The notes below the pieces were generated by a model. That model was not told the origin of the DNA. It did no database searches and worked only from the letters and a program-made list of their open reading frames with translations. Of a stretch of DNA of 64,000 bases, positions 46,661 to 55,622 are shown piece by piece; the first letter of the stretch is position 1, and every line of letters starts with the position of its first letter. A program made the translations under genes and the position numbers. The DNA is from a virus. The stretch lies in the IMG/VR virus record IMGVR_UViG_3300045131_001276, positions 1 to 64,000 of that record, one strand, 5' to 3'.

Positions 46661-48748
46661 ATGTCGGCAATCACAGACGTTGGCGTAAATTTTAAATTCG
46701 ATGGCGCAAGTGATTTCGAGAATCGCCTCAAATCACTAGAGGGCCAGTGGAAAAGCTTCGCCAGCGCCATGGACAAAACGCCAGACGCAGGAAAACATCT
46801 TAAAAAGATGGCCGAGGCCACCGAACATACCAGGGATCGTGTTTCTTCTGCAATGTTTGCGACCAAGGCTGTTATTGCTGGAGTGTTAACCGCCAAGGTT
46901 GGATCCGGTCTGTTCGATTGGGCGATTGGCAACAAGGCTGTTGCGGAAGCCAAATCATTCACATCGCAGTTCGTAAACGCTAACGACATGAAGGCATACG
47001 AAGACAGCATGACCCGGATCCGAAACATCCACGAATTCACTAAAGACGATTTATATAAGGGCGCTTATCAAATTGATTCGGCAATGGCGGGCAAGGGACT
47101 AGAAGACAAGATTCGTGTGTTCGAGGATATAGCGTATTACGCAAAGTTGACAGGCAAGTCTTTTGAGGATGCCAGTAAACTTTATAAACAATTCCTGGCC
47201 AGCTTCGGGAACACGTTGCCGCTAGAAAAACAAAAAACATTTGCCGCCGACACGCTGGGAATGTTGTTCAAGATCGGCCAGATATCTTCGAGCGATCCGC
47301 AGCAAGTGGCCGACGCCGTTGGTCAGGCCGCCCAGACTTATTCGCAGTTTGGAATGAGCCAGGCCAGAATGTTCGCAGAAATTTCCGCTATAACCCCGAT
47401 GCTTGGCGGAAAGCCAGAGATGGCGGCCACGGGGTTGAGGTCATTGTATCCCGAGTCTGGCGCTGCGGCGGGCAAATTGGCGGCTGCAGCATACGAACAG
47501 GCATTCGCTAAGGGGCAAGTATCTGACGAGAGAGGTATTAGTTCGAGGAATTGGGGCTCGTTGGAACGACTTAAAGACGCCGCTGCGGAAAAAAACAAAG
47601 ACGCTATCGAAGACCTGGCTGAGATGAAGCGCAATTCAGAGCGCTTTGGTTCCAAGACCAGTATGGAGATTGAGAAGCTCCTCAAAGGTGGGGATGTTGA
47701 TGGGTTATGGAAGCGCATGGGGGAATTAGTAAAACAGAATGAGAACAACCCCGAGCGTGCAAAGGTATTAAAAGACGCATTCGGACTGGAACGAATGAAC
47801 ATAGCCCTTGGTTTAATTGGCATGTATCAGCGAGGAGAAATCCAGAAATTACAAAAGGAATACGAGAAGGCTACAGGCCAAGAGGCAAAAGACGCTCGAA
47901 CTAAAGCAGACGAGGGCAGTCTGCCTCACAAAATGGAACTCCTATCACAGAAGGCAGAAGACCTGTCCAACAGTATCCGTGGAATATTCTACGAGCCAAT
48001 GAAAGCCCTCTTGGAAGAGTGGAAGGGTGTATTCGAGAAACTCGAGAAGGACTTTACCGGTACCAGCGGGATGAAACGGATTCAATCTTTCGGTGGCGAA
48101 TTAGTTACTGGTTTCCGTGAAGGCCGGGCGCAGGGATCGCCAATTCCAGAGGATAACCGGTCGGTCGGTCAGATGTTCCAAGATTATGTGGCTACACTCA
48201 GCCCGGACGATTTCAGGCAAGCGGGCAAGATGATAGGGAAGGCAGCGACGGATTTTGTGACGATAGCATCGCAGTTGAAAGATATTGTGGGCGCAGCACA
48301 CAGCGCAATGTCGTGGCTAGGTTTATTGAAACCGGCTGCGATAGCCTCGATCACACCCGGACCGTTACCCGTCAAGGCGGCTGTTGGGGCTGGGGTGATG
48401 GGATATGACGCTTTAACAAAAATGGGTATGCCGGAAGGCGGCCCCTTGGATGAGCGAGGATTATTCTATCCGACACCTATGGAAAAGCCAGGAATAAACG
48501 CAGTACAACCTCGTGTCCATGCTGGCGAAAACTATTTGAGGCCAGGATTGCAGGCCCCACAGGGCGGATGGGGATTACCTTCGGTCAACATTACAAGCCA
48601 GCCGCAAGTAATAGTCAACGTGGACGACAGGGCAATCAAGGATGCGGTCAAGGTTGAAGTGAAAGACGAAATCAAAGAAGAATTGATGAAAGACGCAGAC
48701 CGTAACCGAGGGAACGCAAACGATAAGCCACTAATGGGTAGCAACTAA
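46661..48748 (+). CDS. Tape measure protein
   Basis: 695 residues. The N-terminal helical part (DFENRLKSLEGQWKSFASAM), central tape-measure core (LEDKIRVFEDIAYYAKLTGK, IGQISSSDPQQVADAVGQAA, ITPMLGGKPEMAATGLRSLY) and hydrophobic stretch near 575-605 (PAAIASITPGPLPVKAAVGA) fit the family. It sets tail length; a core of about 700 residues predicts a tail on the order of 100 nm by the usual rule. Confidence 0.8.
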   Translation: MSAITDVGVNFKFDGASDFENRLKSLEGQWKSFASAMDKTPDAGKHLKKMAEATEHTRDRVSSAMFATKAVIAGVLTAKVGSGLFDWAIGNKAVAEAKSFTSQFVNANDMKAYEDSMTRIRNIHEFTKDDLYKGAYQIDSAMAGKGLEDKIRVFEDIAYYAKLTGKSFEDASKLYKQFLASFGNTLPLEKQKTFAADTLGMLFKIGQISSSDPQQVADAVGQAAQTYSQFGMSQARMFAEISAITPMLGGKPEMAATGLRSLYPESGAAAGKLAAAAYEQAFAKGQVSDERGISSRNWGSLERLKDAAAEKNKDAIEDLAEMKRNSERFGSKTSMEIEKLLKGGDVDGLWKRMGELVKQNENNPERAKVLKDAFGLERMNIALGLIGMYQRGEIQKLQKEYEKATGQEAKDARTKADEGSLPHKMELLSQKAEDLSNSIRGIFYEPMKALLEEWKGVFEKLEKDFTGTSGMKRIQSFGGELVTGFREGRAQGSPIPEDNRSVGQMFQDYVATLSPDDFRQAGKMIGKAATDFVTIASQLKDIVGAAHSAMSWLGLLKPAAIASITPGPLPVKAAVGAGVMGYDALTKMGMPEGGPLDERGLFYPTPMEKPGINAVQPRVHAGENYLRPGLQAPQGGWGLPSVNITSQPQVIVNVDDRAIKDAVKVEVKDEIKEELMKDADRNRGNANDKPLMGSN

Positions 48749-49203
48749 TGAGCGCCTCTTTTATAAGAGGAATGATACTGCCGATTGATGGCGGGCTACC
48801 CGTTCAGTTTCAGTGGAATCCGCATGACATCAATGGCCCAGGCGCACAGGCTACGTGGTCGCCAATTGCCGTAGCTGGCAGAGAATTCCCTTATCTTCAG
48901 TATGCCTCTGGCCAACAGTCCAATATTCAGTTCGATCTGTGGTGGTCTACCGAGAGCGACCACGGCGCATCGGTGACTGCGGCTTTCTGGGCATTAAACT
49001 CACTTACAACACCAATACCGAGAGGCATGAGTTATAGCCGACCCCCGATTGTGATGTTGATACTTGGCTCGTTTCTTAGAGAGTTATCTGTTGTGTGCGA
49101 AGTTCGACCCAATTTCATTATTGGGACCGGGATGAATTTCGCCAACACGCTGCTTCCCGCCGAAGCCAAGATTAGCGTGAACCTGTGGAGGTGGAGAGGA
49201 TGA
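48748..49203 (+). CDS. Baseplate protein before the hub gene
   Basis: 151 residues starting in the TAATG of the tape-measure stop. Beta-rich (GLPVQFQWNPHDINGPGAQA, RPPIVMLILGSFLRELSVVC). Proteins of this size here are often gp53-like or LysM-linked wedge/hub proteins; family uncertain. Confidence 0.55.
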   Translation: MSASFIRGMILPIDGGLPVQFQWNPHDINGPGAQATWSPIAVAGREFPYLQYASGQQSNIQFDLWWSTESDHGASVTAAFWALNSLTTPIPRGMSYSRPPIVMLILGSFLRELSVVCEVRPNFIIGTGMNFANTLLPAEAKISVNLWRWRG

Positions 49204-50393
49204 GCCTAGATTTTATGGGCGCTATCGCCGCCAACATGGGTATGAAGGGCGACCCGGACTGGATCATCAATATCGGCGGAACGGTTATTAGTGAATCCAT
49301 GGAGTGGGAATTCACTGACGACGAGAAGGACCAGAGCGAGATTCGGGTCTTGTTGCCGAACCCAGAAAATATCCTCGACGGTAAATTCAAGTATGGACAG
49401 GACATGACTATCCGATTTGGATATGCCGGGGAGATGAGCCCGGAAGCCTATTTGCCAGTTGCCGAGCTTGACTATGATTACCCGAGTGACAAGGGAATGA
49501 CACTTGAGATTATTGGTCGAGATGAATCTAGCAAGATGTCTGGTGGAAATAACAAGGGCAATCAAGGCAAGGGCGACGACAAGACGCAACTCAAGCAGAA
49601 CATGAAGTCTAGCGGTCTGAATATGTCCGGCGACACGAAGGGCGCTGACTCTGGCTGTAAGGGCGCTTGTTACAATGAATCTGACAAGGCGTTGGCATAT
49701 CGTTGGGCGAATTCAATGTCCGCTGCGGGCCAAATGGAAGCCGCTGGAAGTGGTGGGCCGACCTCGCCTCTTGCGGGTGAACAGTCCAGCGACATGGAAG
49801 GTTCGGGCGTCAATCGACACGACGGCCACACCACATCTAATCCTGGTGACTGGACTGGAGATGGTAAGGGCGGGAAAGACCGGGCGAAGAATAGGCAAGG
49901 GAACAAAGGCGGGCAAGACTCGCAAGCGCCAATTACCGCTACGTTAAAACTAAGAGGATTCCCAACGCTTCGTGCCAAATCTAATGTCACCATCGTTGGA
50001 ATTGGCGGCGAAAATAGCGGAACATACTACGTCAAGAAAGTTAAGCACGAATGGAAGGGCAAAGGATTTATTAGCACAGCGGAACTAACTCGTGGAGGCA
50101 CGGGGAAGGGTGGCGTTGGTGGATCTTCGCCAATCGTTATGTATGCCAACATCTGGAAACGTGGAGAGATGTATTGTGGCCCACGAAAAACATCCGGCGA
50201 AGCGCAGGCTACATTCACGTATGGGATGGACGAACACTGGATGGGATTGAAGGTTAAAATTAAACCACAGAAAGCCAGAGGCGGCGGCGAGCCCAAAAAA
50301 GGGAAGAGCGAAGGATTACTATTGAAACAACGCATGAAACCAACATCAACCGCAGATGATAGCGGCGGCGCAAGTTCAGGAACAGGACAGTAG
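49200..50393 (+). CDS. Baseplate hub protein (gpD/gp27-like)
   Basis: 397 residues from the ATG at 49200, inside the previous stop. Residues ~1-115 show the start of a late-control-D fold (DGKFKYGQDMTIRFGYAGEM). A Gly/Ser/Lys-rich, probably flexible stretch spans ~120-245. The strands TATLKLRGFPTLRAKSNVTI and SGTYYVKKVKHEWKGKGFIS complete the hub. The hub connects tube and spike. Confidence 0.7.
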   Translation: MSLDFMGAIAANMGMKGDPDWIINIGGTVISESMEWEFTDDEKDQSEIRVLLPNPENILDGKFKYGQDMTIRFGYAGEMSPEAYLPVAELDYDYPSDKGMTLEIIGRDESSKMSGGNNKGNQGKGDDKTQLKQNMKSSGLNMSGDTKGADSGCKGACYNESDKALAYRWANSMSAAGQMEAAGSGGPTSPLAGEQSSDMEGSGVNRHDGHTTSNPGDWTGDGKGGKDRAKNRQGNKGGQDSQAPITATLKLRGFPTLRAKSNVTIVGIGGENSGTYYVKKVKHEWKGKGFISTAELTRGGTGKGGVGGSSPIVMYANIWKRGEMYCGPRKTSGEAQATFTYGMDEHWMGLKVKIKPQKARGGGEPKKGKSEGLLLKQRMKPTSTADDSGGASSGTGQ

Positions 50394-50396
50394 ATA

Positions 50397-51344
50397 ATGC
50401 TTGAAGGCCCAGCACTACCGTATTACCCATCAGCGTTTCTGATTAACCAGTTTTGCACAGCGCATGTAGGCGTAGTGAAGAACCTGGCTGACCCGGAAGG
50501 CAGGGGTCGTGTGTTTGTTGAATGTCCGGGTTTACTCGGCACTGGCCAGAAAAACTGGACATGCTGGGTAGAGAATACCGGGAACGCCTGTGGGTCATCA
50601 ATAGGTGAAGGCGACGAGGGCGACTGGTGGCCGTTACAGGTTGGGCAGTGCGTATTGGTTCAGTTCGTGTGCGGTGAACCTGATGCGCTCTGGGCGATCC
50701 CAGGCCCGCCACCGGCTGACGGAGCTGAACAGCTTATGCCAGCGGAGCCTAAGAGCTACAACGATGGCCGAAAGATAACGAGATGCCGTATCCGCAAATC
50801 CGAAGCGGGCCACACGTTACTCATGGACGATAACGGTAAATCAGAGTTATTCGCCATGCTGAACTGGACCGGATCGGGCATGGCCTTCTATGGACCAGGA
50901 AAAGAGGAAGACGAAAAAGAGTCCCCGGATGAGGAATCCAAGCCACGCAAAGGCAAGCGGCGCGGGACCAAGAACGTATTCGCAGGAACAGCCCCGAAAC
51001 CCAGCGAGATAGTAGACGGCGGCATCGAATATGGCGGCTTAGTCGATTTATGGAGACAGGGAATACTAACCATCGCCAGCGACGAGAATGGCGGTGTTGT
51101 AATGATAGCGAGCAGAAAGAAAGACGGGAGCCTCGGCCCGAGCCTAGTGTTGGACGCCGTGAACGACGCAGCCTATCTATCATCCTCCAAGAAGACAGCG
51201 ACACAGCTTCAGGTGTTAGGCAAAGCGAACAGCGTCTACACAACCACGCAAATGATATGGGAAGCCCCTTACGAAAAGGTAGACGGCATCTTTTCCGGCA
51301 TCCTGGACCACCTCGGAAAGCCTTTCAAGAAATACGACGAATAG
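50397..51344 (+). CDS. Baseplate spike protein (gpV/gp5-like OB fold)
   Basis: 315 residues. The N-terminal OB fold is visible: CTAHVGVVKNLADPEGRGRV, then WWPLQVGQCVLVQFVCGEPD and ALWAIPGPPP. The C-terminal part after a charged linker has strand repeats (GILTIASDENGGVVMIASRK). The spike is the membrane-piercing tip; no lysozyme domain is present. Confidence 0.75.
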   Translation: MLEGPALPYYPSAFLINQFCTAHVGVVKNLADPEGRGRVFVECPGLLGTGQKNWTCWVENTGNACGSSIGEGDEGDWWPLQVGQCVLVQFVCGEPDALWAIPGPPPADGAEQLMPAEPKSYNDGRKITRCRIRKSEAGHTLLMDDNGKSELFAMLNWTGSGMAFYGPGKEEDEKESPDEESKPRKGKRRGTKNVFAGTAPKPSEIVDGGIEYGGLVDLWRQGILTIASDENGGVVMIASRKKDGSLGPSLVLDAVNDAAYLSSSKKTATQLQVLGKANSVYTTTQMIWEAPYEKVDGIFSGILDHLGKPFKKYDE

Positions 51345-51353
51345 GAGAATCGA

Positions 51354-51926
51354 ATGGCATACGCAAAAACACTGATCGGAAACGTAACCAAGGGAGCTAA
51401 CCACAAACGGGGCGACAAACGACTACAACAGATCGTGGACACGGTTGATGCGAACCTGACGAATATCGAGGCCGCAATCACAGACATAGCTGTCGAGGCT
51501 ACTGCGGATCTGGTTGGGGCCATGGTCACAGGCAACACCGAAACAGGTATAACTGTTACCTATCAGGATGCTGACAACACGCTGGACTTTGAGGTGAGTG
51601 CAGAATATATCGCCGACACGGTTGGGGCGATGGTAACAGGAAATACCGAAACGGGTATCGCCGTAACGTACGATGACGCTGACAACACGCTGGATTTCGT
51701 TTTAGGCGCACATGCTCATACGGCTAGCGCAGGAGATGGCGCAGTATTGACAGGCTATCAGGCCACCCCGTTCGCCAGCACGCTTACGTTAACGCAGATG
51801 GGGATTGTCCCTCCTGTTGCCCCTAGCGCATGGGCTGGCACAGCAATGGCCGCACTGACAGGCGCAAGCACGTTCCAGCAACTGTTGGACGCTATCAGCA
51901 CAGACATAGCGACAGCGGGAACATAA
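51354..51926 (+). CDS. Fibre-like protein with phage tail repeats
   Basis: 190 residues with AGGAGAATCGA before the ATG. Two copies of VGAMVTGNTETGI followed by T/A-VTY-x-DADNTLDF (around residues 53-78 and 88-113) are the repeat known from phage side-fibre proteins. It sits between spike and wedge genes, so it may be a short baseplate fibre. Confidence 0.65.
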   Translation: MAYAKTLIGNVTKGANHKRGDKRLQQIVDTVDANLTNIEAAITDIAVEATADLVGAMVTGNTETGITVTYQDADNTLDFEVSAEYIADTVGAMVTGNTETGIAVTYDDADNTLDFVLGAHAHTASAGDGAVLTGYQATPFASTLTLTQMGIVPPVAPSAWAGTAMAALTGASTFQQLLDAISTDIATAGT

Positions 51927-51948
51927 TCTGTGGATGATAGGTAGATAG

Positions 51949-52818
51949 ATGACAGTAATTAACCGCACTGGTCCGTTCCTCGGGAAGGGATACGCATGGC
52001 CGATCAGGATTAATCCTGCGACCGGCGGTATCCAGATGAGTGAGGGCAATTTCGATGATGTGCCCGTGGCGCTGGCGTTTACCCCGGACCAGGGGACTAT
52101 ATCCGAAGATGTGTTCGGCAGGCAAAACAAGCTGAGAGAAGCGCTGGCGCACATCCTTAGCACGACCGTAGGCGAATATGATTTTCTGCCGGAGTTCGGC
52201 AGCCGACCGTCGGCGATCATCCACGACCCGAACAGCCAATACGCCAAGATGGAATACGAGACATGGGCTGAACTGGCCGTGGCCCGCTGGGAAAAGCGGG
52301 TCAAAATGAAAGCCCCGGACAACTTCCGGTGGAGCGACAACGAGGATGAGATTGACCAGGGCATAGCCACTTGCAATATCAACCCGGAGATCATCCCGAC
52401 GCAGGTTCCAGGCAATCTTGTGACGCCGTTCGTTACCGCCAGGGATTGCCGCAACCAGGAATTCCCGTTGGGCGAGGTTGACAGCGAAGGCCACGATTGG
52501 GCGAGCCGTTACCACGGACAGACAGCCTATCAGGTTGGCAGCGAAAGATATCTGCGTGCCAGGAAAGTCATGCCGATGGAACATGCCCCGGATGACGGAT
52601 TCTACACGGTTGTGCATGGGGACACGTGGTTTGCGATTTCAGGCAAGGTCTATAACGGCGACGTGCGGTTTGGTTGGCCGCTTCAGGATTTTTACACCAA
52701 TGACGTGCTTGAGGCCGGAGGGAGCAGGCGATGCCTGAAGGTGACCGAAGAACTGGAACCGGGAACATTGCTGCGCTACCCGAGCAAGGCGCGAATATTA
52801 ACGCAGATGGCGTCGTAA
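51949..52818 (+). CDS. Baseplate wedge protein, gp25-like with LysM-like C-terminus
   Basis: 289 residues. The N-terminal ~125 are gp25/gpW-like: QNKLREALAHILSTTVGEYD, FLPEFGSRPSAIIHD. The C-terminus YTVVHGDTWFAISGKVYNGD with WPLQDFYTND looks like LysM, often fused to tail proteins. gp25 couples baseplate opening to sheath contraction. Confidence 0.75.
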   Translation: MTVINRTGPFLGKGYAWPIRINPATGGIQMSEGNFDDVPVALAFTPDQGTISEDVFGRQNKLREALAHILSTTVGEYDFLPEFGSRPSAIIHDPNSQYAKMEYETWAELAVARWEKRVKMKAPDNFRWSDNEDEIDQGIATCNINPEIIPTQVPGNLVTPFVTARDCRNQEFPLGEVDSEGHDWASRYHGQTAYQVGSERYLRARKVMPMEHAPDDGFYTVVHGDTWFAISGKVYNGDVRFGWPLQDFYTNDVLEAGGSRRCLKVTEELEPGTLLRYPSKARILTQMAS

Positions 52819-52827
52819 AGGAATATT

Positions 52828-54240
52828 ATGGCGACAACACCAACGCCGATAAGTTTTTCAGGCGGCGATTACACGTCAGAGGTTGAGCGGCTACGAGCCA
52901 GAGCGATCCAATTACTCACCGAATGGACGGACCACAACTATTCCGACCCCGGTGAAGTAATCCTTGCGCTACAAGCGACCACTACCGAATTAATCCGCTC
53001 CACTCTCGATTATTTTGCACAGGAAAACTTCCTGGACGCTAGAGCCCGACAATCGCTGATCGACCAGGGCAAGAAGATAGGATATTTGCCGACTCTGGCT
53101 TCCGGCGCCACAACCAGATTACAGTTTACCAGGAAAGACGGCGTTACAGGGGCGATTACAATACCGCAATGGTCGGCGTTTAGCCGATCCGACGGGCTCG
53201 AATATGTGACCGTATCATCGGTTCAGATGGCTGCGGAAGCGGACACAATAGAAGTCAACGCGATCCAGGGAACACGGGTCAGCTACACGCTGAACGCCGC
53301 AGACTTTGCTATTAACGATTGGACAAAACGGCCCAAGTATAGCCTCGGCGCAAACGTGGCCGCAGGCACAGTGACCATGACCCACGGGGATGGGGCCTTT
53401 GTCTGGTCGAACATTGATACATGGTGGCGAGTAGCAGCGACCGATTTGGCGTTCCTGCTCGAACTGAACGGTGACGACGACACAGTATGGCTTACGGTCG
53501 GCAATGGCGTTAGAGGCCAGGGACCAGCGGCTACACCGATGACCGTGACATTTATCCGCACAGCCGCAGCTGCCGGTAATTGTGGGACCGGCGTTATCAC
53601 AATAGCGCCCGAAGCGCTTGCCGCTTCAATAACATGTAGCAACATCGAGATGGCGGTTGGTGGGGCGGCTTCCGAGACAAGAGAATCCCTGCGGGAATCA
53701 CTGCCAGATCGGACATCTATCCAGCGGCGGGGCGTTACCAAGACTGATTACAATGGGCTTATTAGTGTTTTGCCCGGTGTCCTGCACTGTAAAACGCTTG
53801 ACCGGAACGACAACACATATTGGCCACACAATTACAAGAAGATCTATGTAGTGCCTAACGGCGGCGGCCCGATGTCTTCGCTGTTACGCAGCCAGATATT
53901 GGCGGAATGCGCTGCGAAAGGTGGCGAGGGATCATGGGCGGAAGGGCGGTATGTCCTTCTTGACGTGACAGAGAAGCCTATAACCTTTGCGATAAGGGCG
54001 GGGCTTGTAGCGGGATATGATTCAGCCGCCGTAACAGCCGCAATACAGACGGCGCTTGAGGCGTTCATGGCGCCAACAGCGCAGGAGATCGGCGGGACAA
54101 ACACATTCAACGACATCCATGCGCTTGTCATGGCGATACCGGGCCTATCCTGGGCCGAGTTTGACGCCCCGACAACCGATGTAACGTGCGAGGTCAACGA
54201 GTTCCCCACATTTGGCGGGCTGACAGTGGTGTATTCCTAA
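52828..54240 (+). CDS. Baseplate J-like protein
   Basis: 470 residues. GpJ/gp6 features include YSDPGEVILALQATTTELIR, FLDARARQSLIDQGKKIGYL, GVRGQGPAATPMTVTFIRTA and RESLPDRTSIQRRGVTKTDY. This is the wedge component that forms the baseplate iris. Overlaps the next gene at TAATG. Confidence 0.82.
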   Translation: MATTPTPISFSGGDYTSEVERLRARAIQLLTEWTDHNYSDPGEVILALQATTTELIRSTLDYFAQENFLDARARQSLIDQGKKIGYLPTLASGATTRLQFTRKDGVTGAITIPQWSAFSRSDGLEYVTVSSVQMAAEADTIEVNAIQGTRVSYTLNAADFAINDWTKRPKYSLGANVAAGTVTMTHGDGAFVWSNIDTWWRVAATDLAFLLELNGDDDTVWLTVGNGVRGQGPAATPMTVTFIRTAAAAGNCGTGVITIAPEALAASITCSNIEMAVGGAASETRESLRESLPDRTSIQRRGVTKTDYNGLISVLPGVLHCKTLDRNDNTYWPHNYKKIYVVPNGGGPMSSLLRSQILAECAAKGGEGSWAEGRYVLLDVTEKPITFAIRAGLVAGYDSAAVTAAIQTALEAFMAPTAQEIGGTNTFNDIHALVMAIPGLSWAEFDAPTTDVTCEVNEFPTFGGLTVVYS

Positions 54241-55067
54241 TGGCCAGAAAGCCACTATTCAAGCGGGTATCAGCGGAAGAGCGACGAGCGGATTCACAAC
54301 AAGTTTTAGAGCGTCTGCTACAGATACTCGATGAGTCTTTTGACCGGGCCGAGTCTGCGGCTGACATCCTGCTGACACTCAACTCCCCGACGGACATAGC
54401 GGACCGGTATCTGCAACTATTTGGAAACACACTCAAACACACCTGGCGAACAGACAGGACTTACGACTGGAACAGAACCCGTGCTGAAGAGGCCATTGAG
54501 AGGGCATCCTACAAAAGCACAACCCTTTCCATAGAAGACCTCCTGCGGGACTACGGCGCTGAATGGTGGCGAATCACAGATCAGGCGAGCCGACTGGATA
54601 TCTGGAACCGGCAAGGTGGCTGGAATTCCCCTAATGGCGTGGTTATGGACGGGAACTTCTGGCATGACGGCGCATATCTGTTGGAAGTGGACCACAACCT
54701 TGATTTCGACGGTTTTATTGAAGAATTCGAGACGATCCTCAGAACCGGAACAGTATGGTTCTTCAGAATAAACACCGAACCTATCACTGGCGCAATAGGC
54801 ATGAGAGCGTCTTTCCAGACTTCAGTCGAGATGGATTCCTGCGCCAAGCCGTTGAGCGGCCTATATTGGAATTGGCAGACACATACCCTTTGGGGCAGAG
54901 AATCGAGTTTGGACTATAGCGGTGTTATGGGCCGGTATCTATACGCCAACAGCGCTGTGCCGGTTAATGCGCCGGGGCTGACTGTCGGCATGGGGACTTA
55001 CGATAATCCATTGGTTGAACCGTGGAGCTTGATGCAAGCCCCCGTGTTTATAACAGAGGAGACATAA
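54240..55067 (+). CDS. Tail protein I-like baseplate protein
   Basis: 275 residues from the ATG at 54240. LGNTL-type segment YLQLFGNTLKHTWRTDRTYD, ERASYKSTTLSIEDLLRDYG, and the fold end FRINTEPITGAIGMRAS match gpI/gp7-like wedge proteins that follow J. The C-terminal ~90 residues probably hold the fibre attachment. Confidence 0.7.
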   Translation: MARKPLFKRVSAEERRADSQQVLERLLQILDESFDRAESAADILLTLNSPTDIADRYLQLFGNTLKHTWRTDRTYDWNRTRAEEAIERASYKSTTLSIEDLLRDYGAEWWRITDQASRLDIWNRQGGWNSPNGVVMDGNFWHDGAYLLEVDHNLDFDGFIEEFETILRTGTVWFFRINTEPITGAIGMRASFQTSVEMDSCAKPLSGLYWNWQTHTLWGRESSLDYSGVMGRYLYANSAVPVNAPGLTVGMGTYDNPLVEPWSLMQAPVFITEET

Positions 55068-55612
55068 TGAGCGATTACGGCGTAACCGAATATGAGGGCC
55101 GCATTGAGCGAATACTGGAACTGAAAAACAAGGATCTGTGGGTCGAGTTTGGAAGACCAACAACAGCATGGGACAACGAGAATATACCACCAAGCCCTGT
55201 GCCAGGCGCAGTTGATGTTGACACACCCTATTTGTATGTGGAGGCCACACATAAAGCCGTATGCCGCCCTGCCGTAGACAATGACGAATATGAGGCCGCA
55301 GGAGCTAATGCTGTAACGGTCGGAACCACGCAATATATCTTCGTGGCTGACGAGGACGCTTACGATGAGTCTGCAAGATGGTTGTATGTGAAGGCTACAA
55401 TTGATGTCGCCGGAGGCTATCCATCAGGGACTTACCGGCAGGTGAGGCTATTCAGCGGCCTGACAGCGGTGCTGGGACACGAAAACGATCCCTGGCTATT
55501 GCCAGCGAATGTCACAGATCCAGGAATACGCCAGTGGACCGACACATGCCCACCGGAAATCAACACTACAGCAGCTAAGAAGGCCGTTAACATTATAATC
55601 GAATCAACATAA
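55067..55612 (+). CDS. Baseplate wedge/fibre-connector protein
   Basis: 181 residues from the ATG at 55067 (TAATG with the previous stop) and AGAGGAGAC upstream. YRQVRLFSGLTAVLGHENDP recalls gp8-like wedge proteins, but the match is weak. Position between I-like and the giant tail protein fits a connector. Confidence 0.5.
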   Translation: MSDYGVTEYEGRIERILELKNKDLWVEFGRPTTAWDNENIPPSPVPGAVDVDTPYLYVEATHKAVCRPAVDNDEYEAAGANAVTVGTTQYIFVADEDAYDESARWLYVKATIDVAGGYPSGTYRQVRLFSGLTAVLGHENDPWLLPANVTDPGIRQWTDTCPPEINTTAAKKAVNIIIEST

Positions 55613-55622
55613 GGATCACGAT

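Noticed and set aside
49675-49993. Alternative-frame ORFs within the hub gene's flexible region
   Set aside because: The region is low-complexity Gly/Ser/Lys, which keeps other frames open by composition; the translations show no motifs.
50821-51243. 140-codon - strand ORF opposite the spike gene
   Set aside because: Arg/Ser/Leu-rich antisense reading typical of shadow frames; isolated against a long + strand operon.
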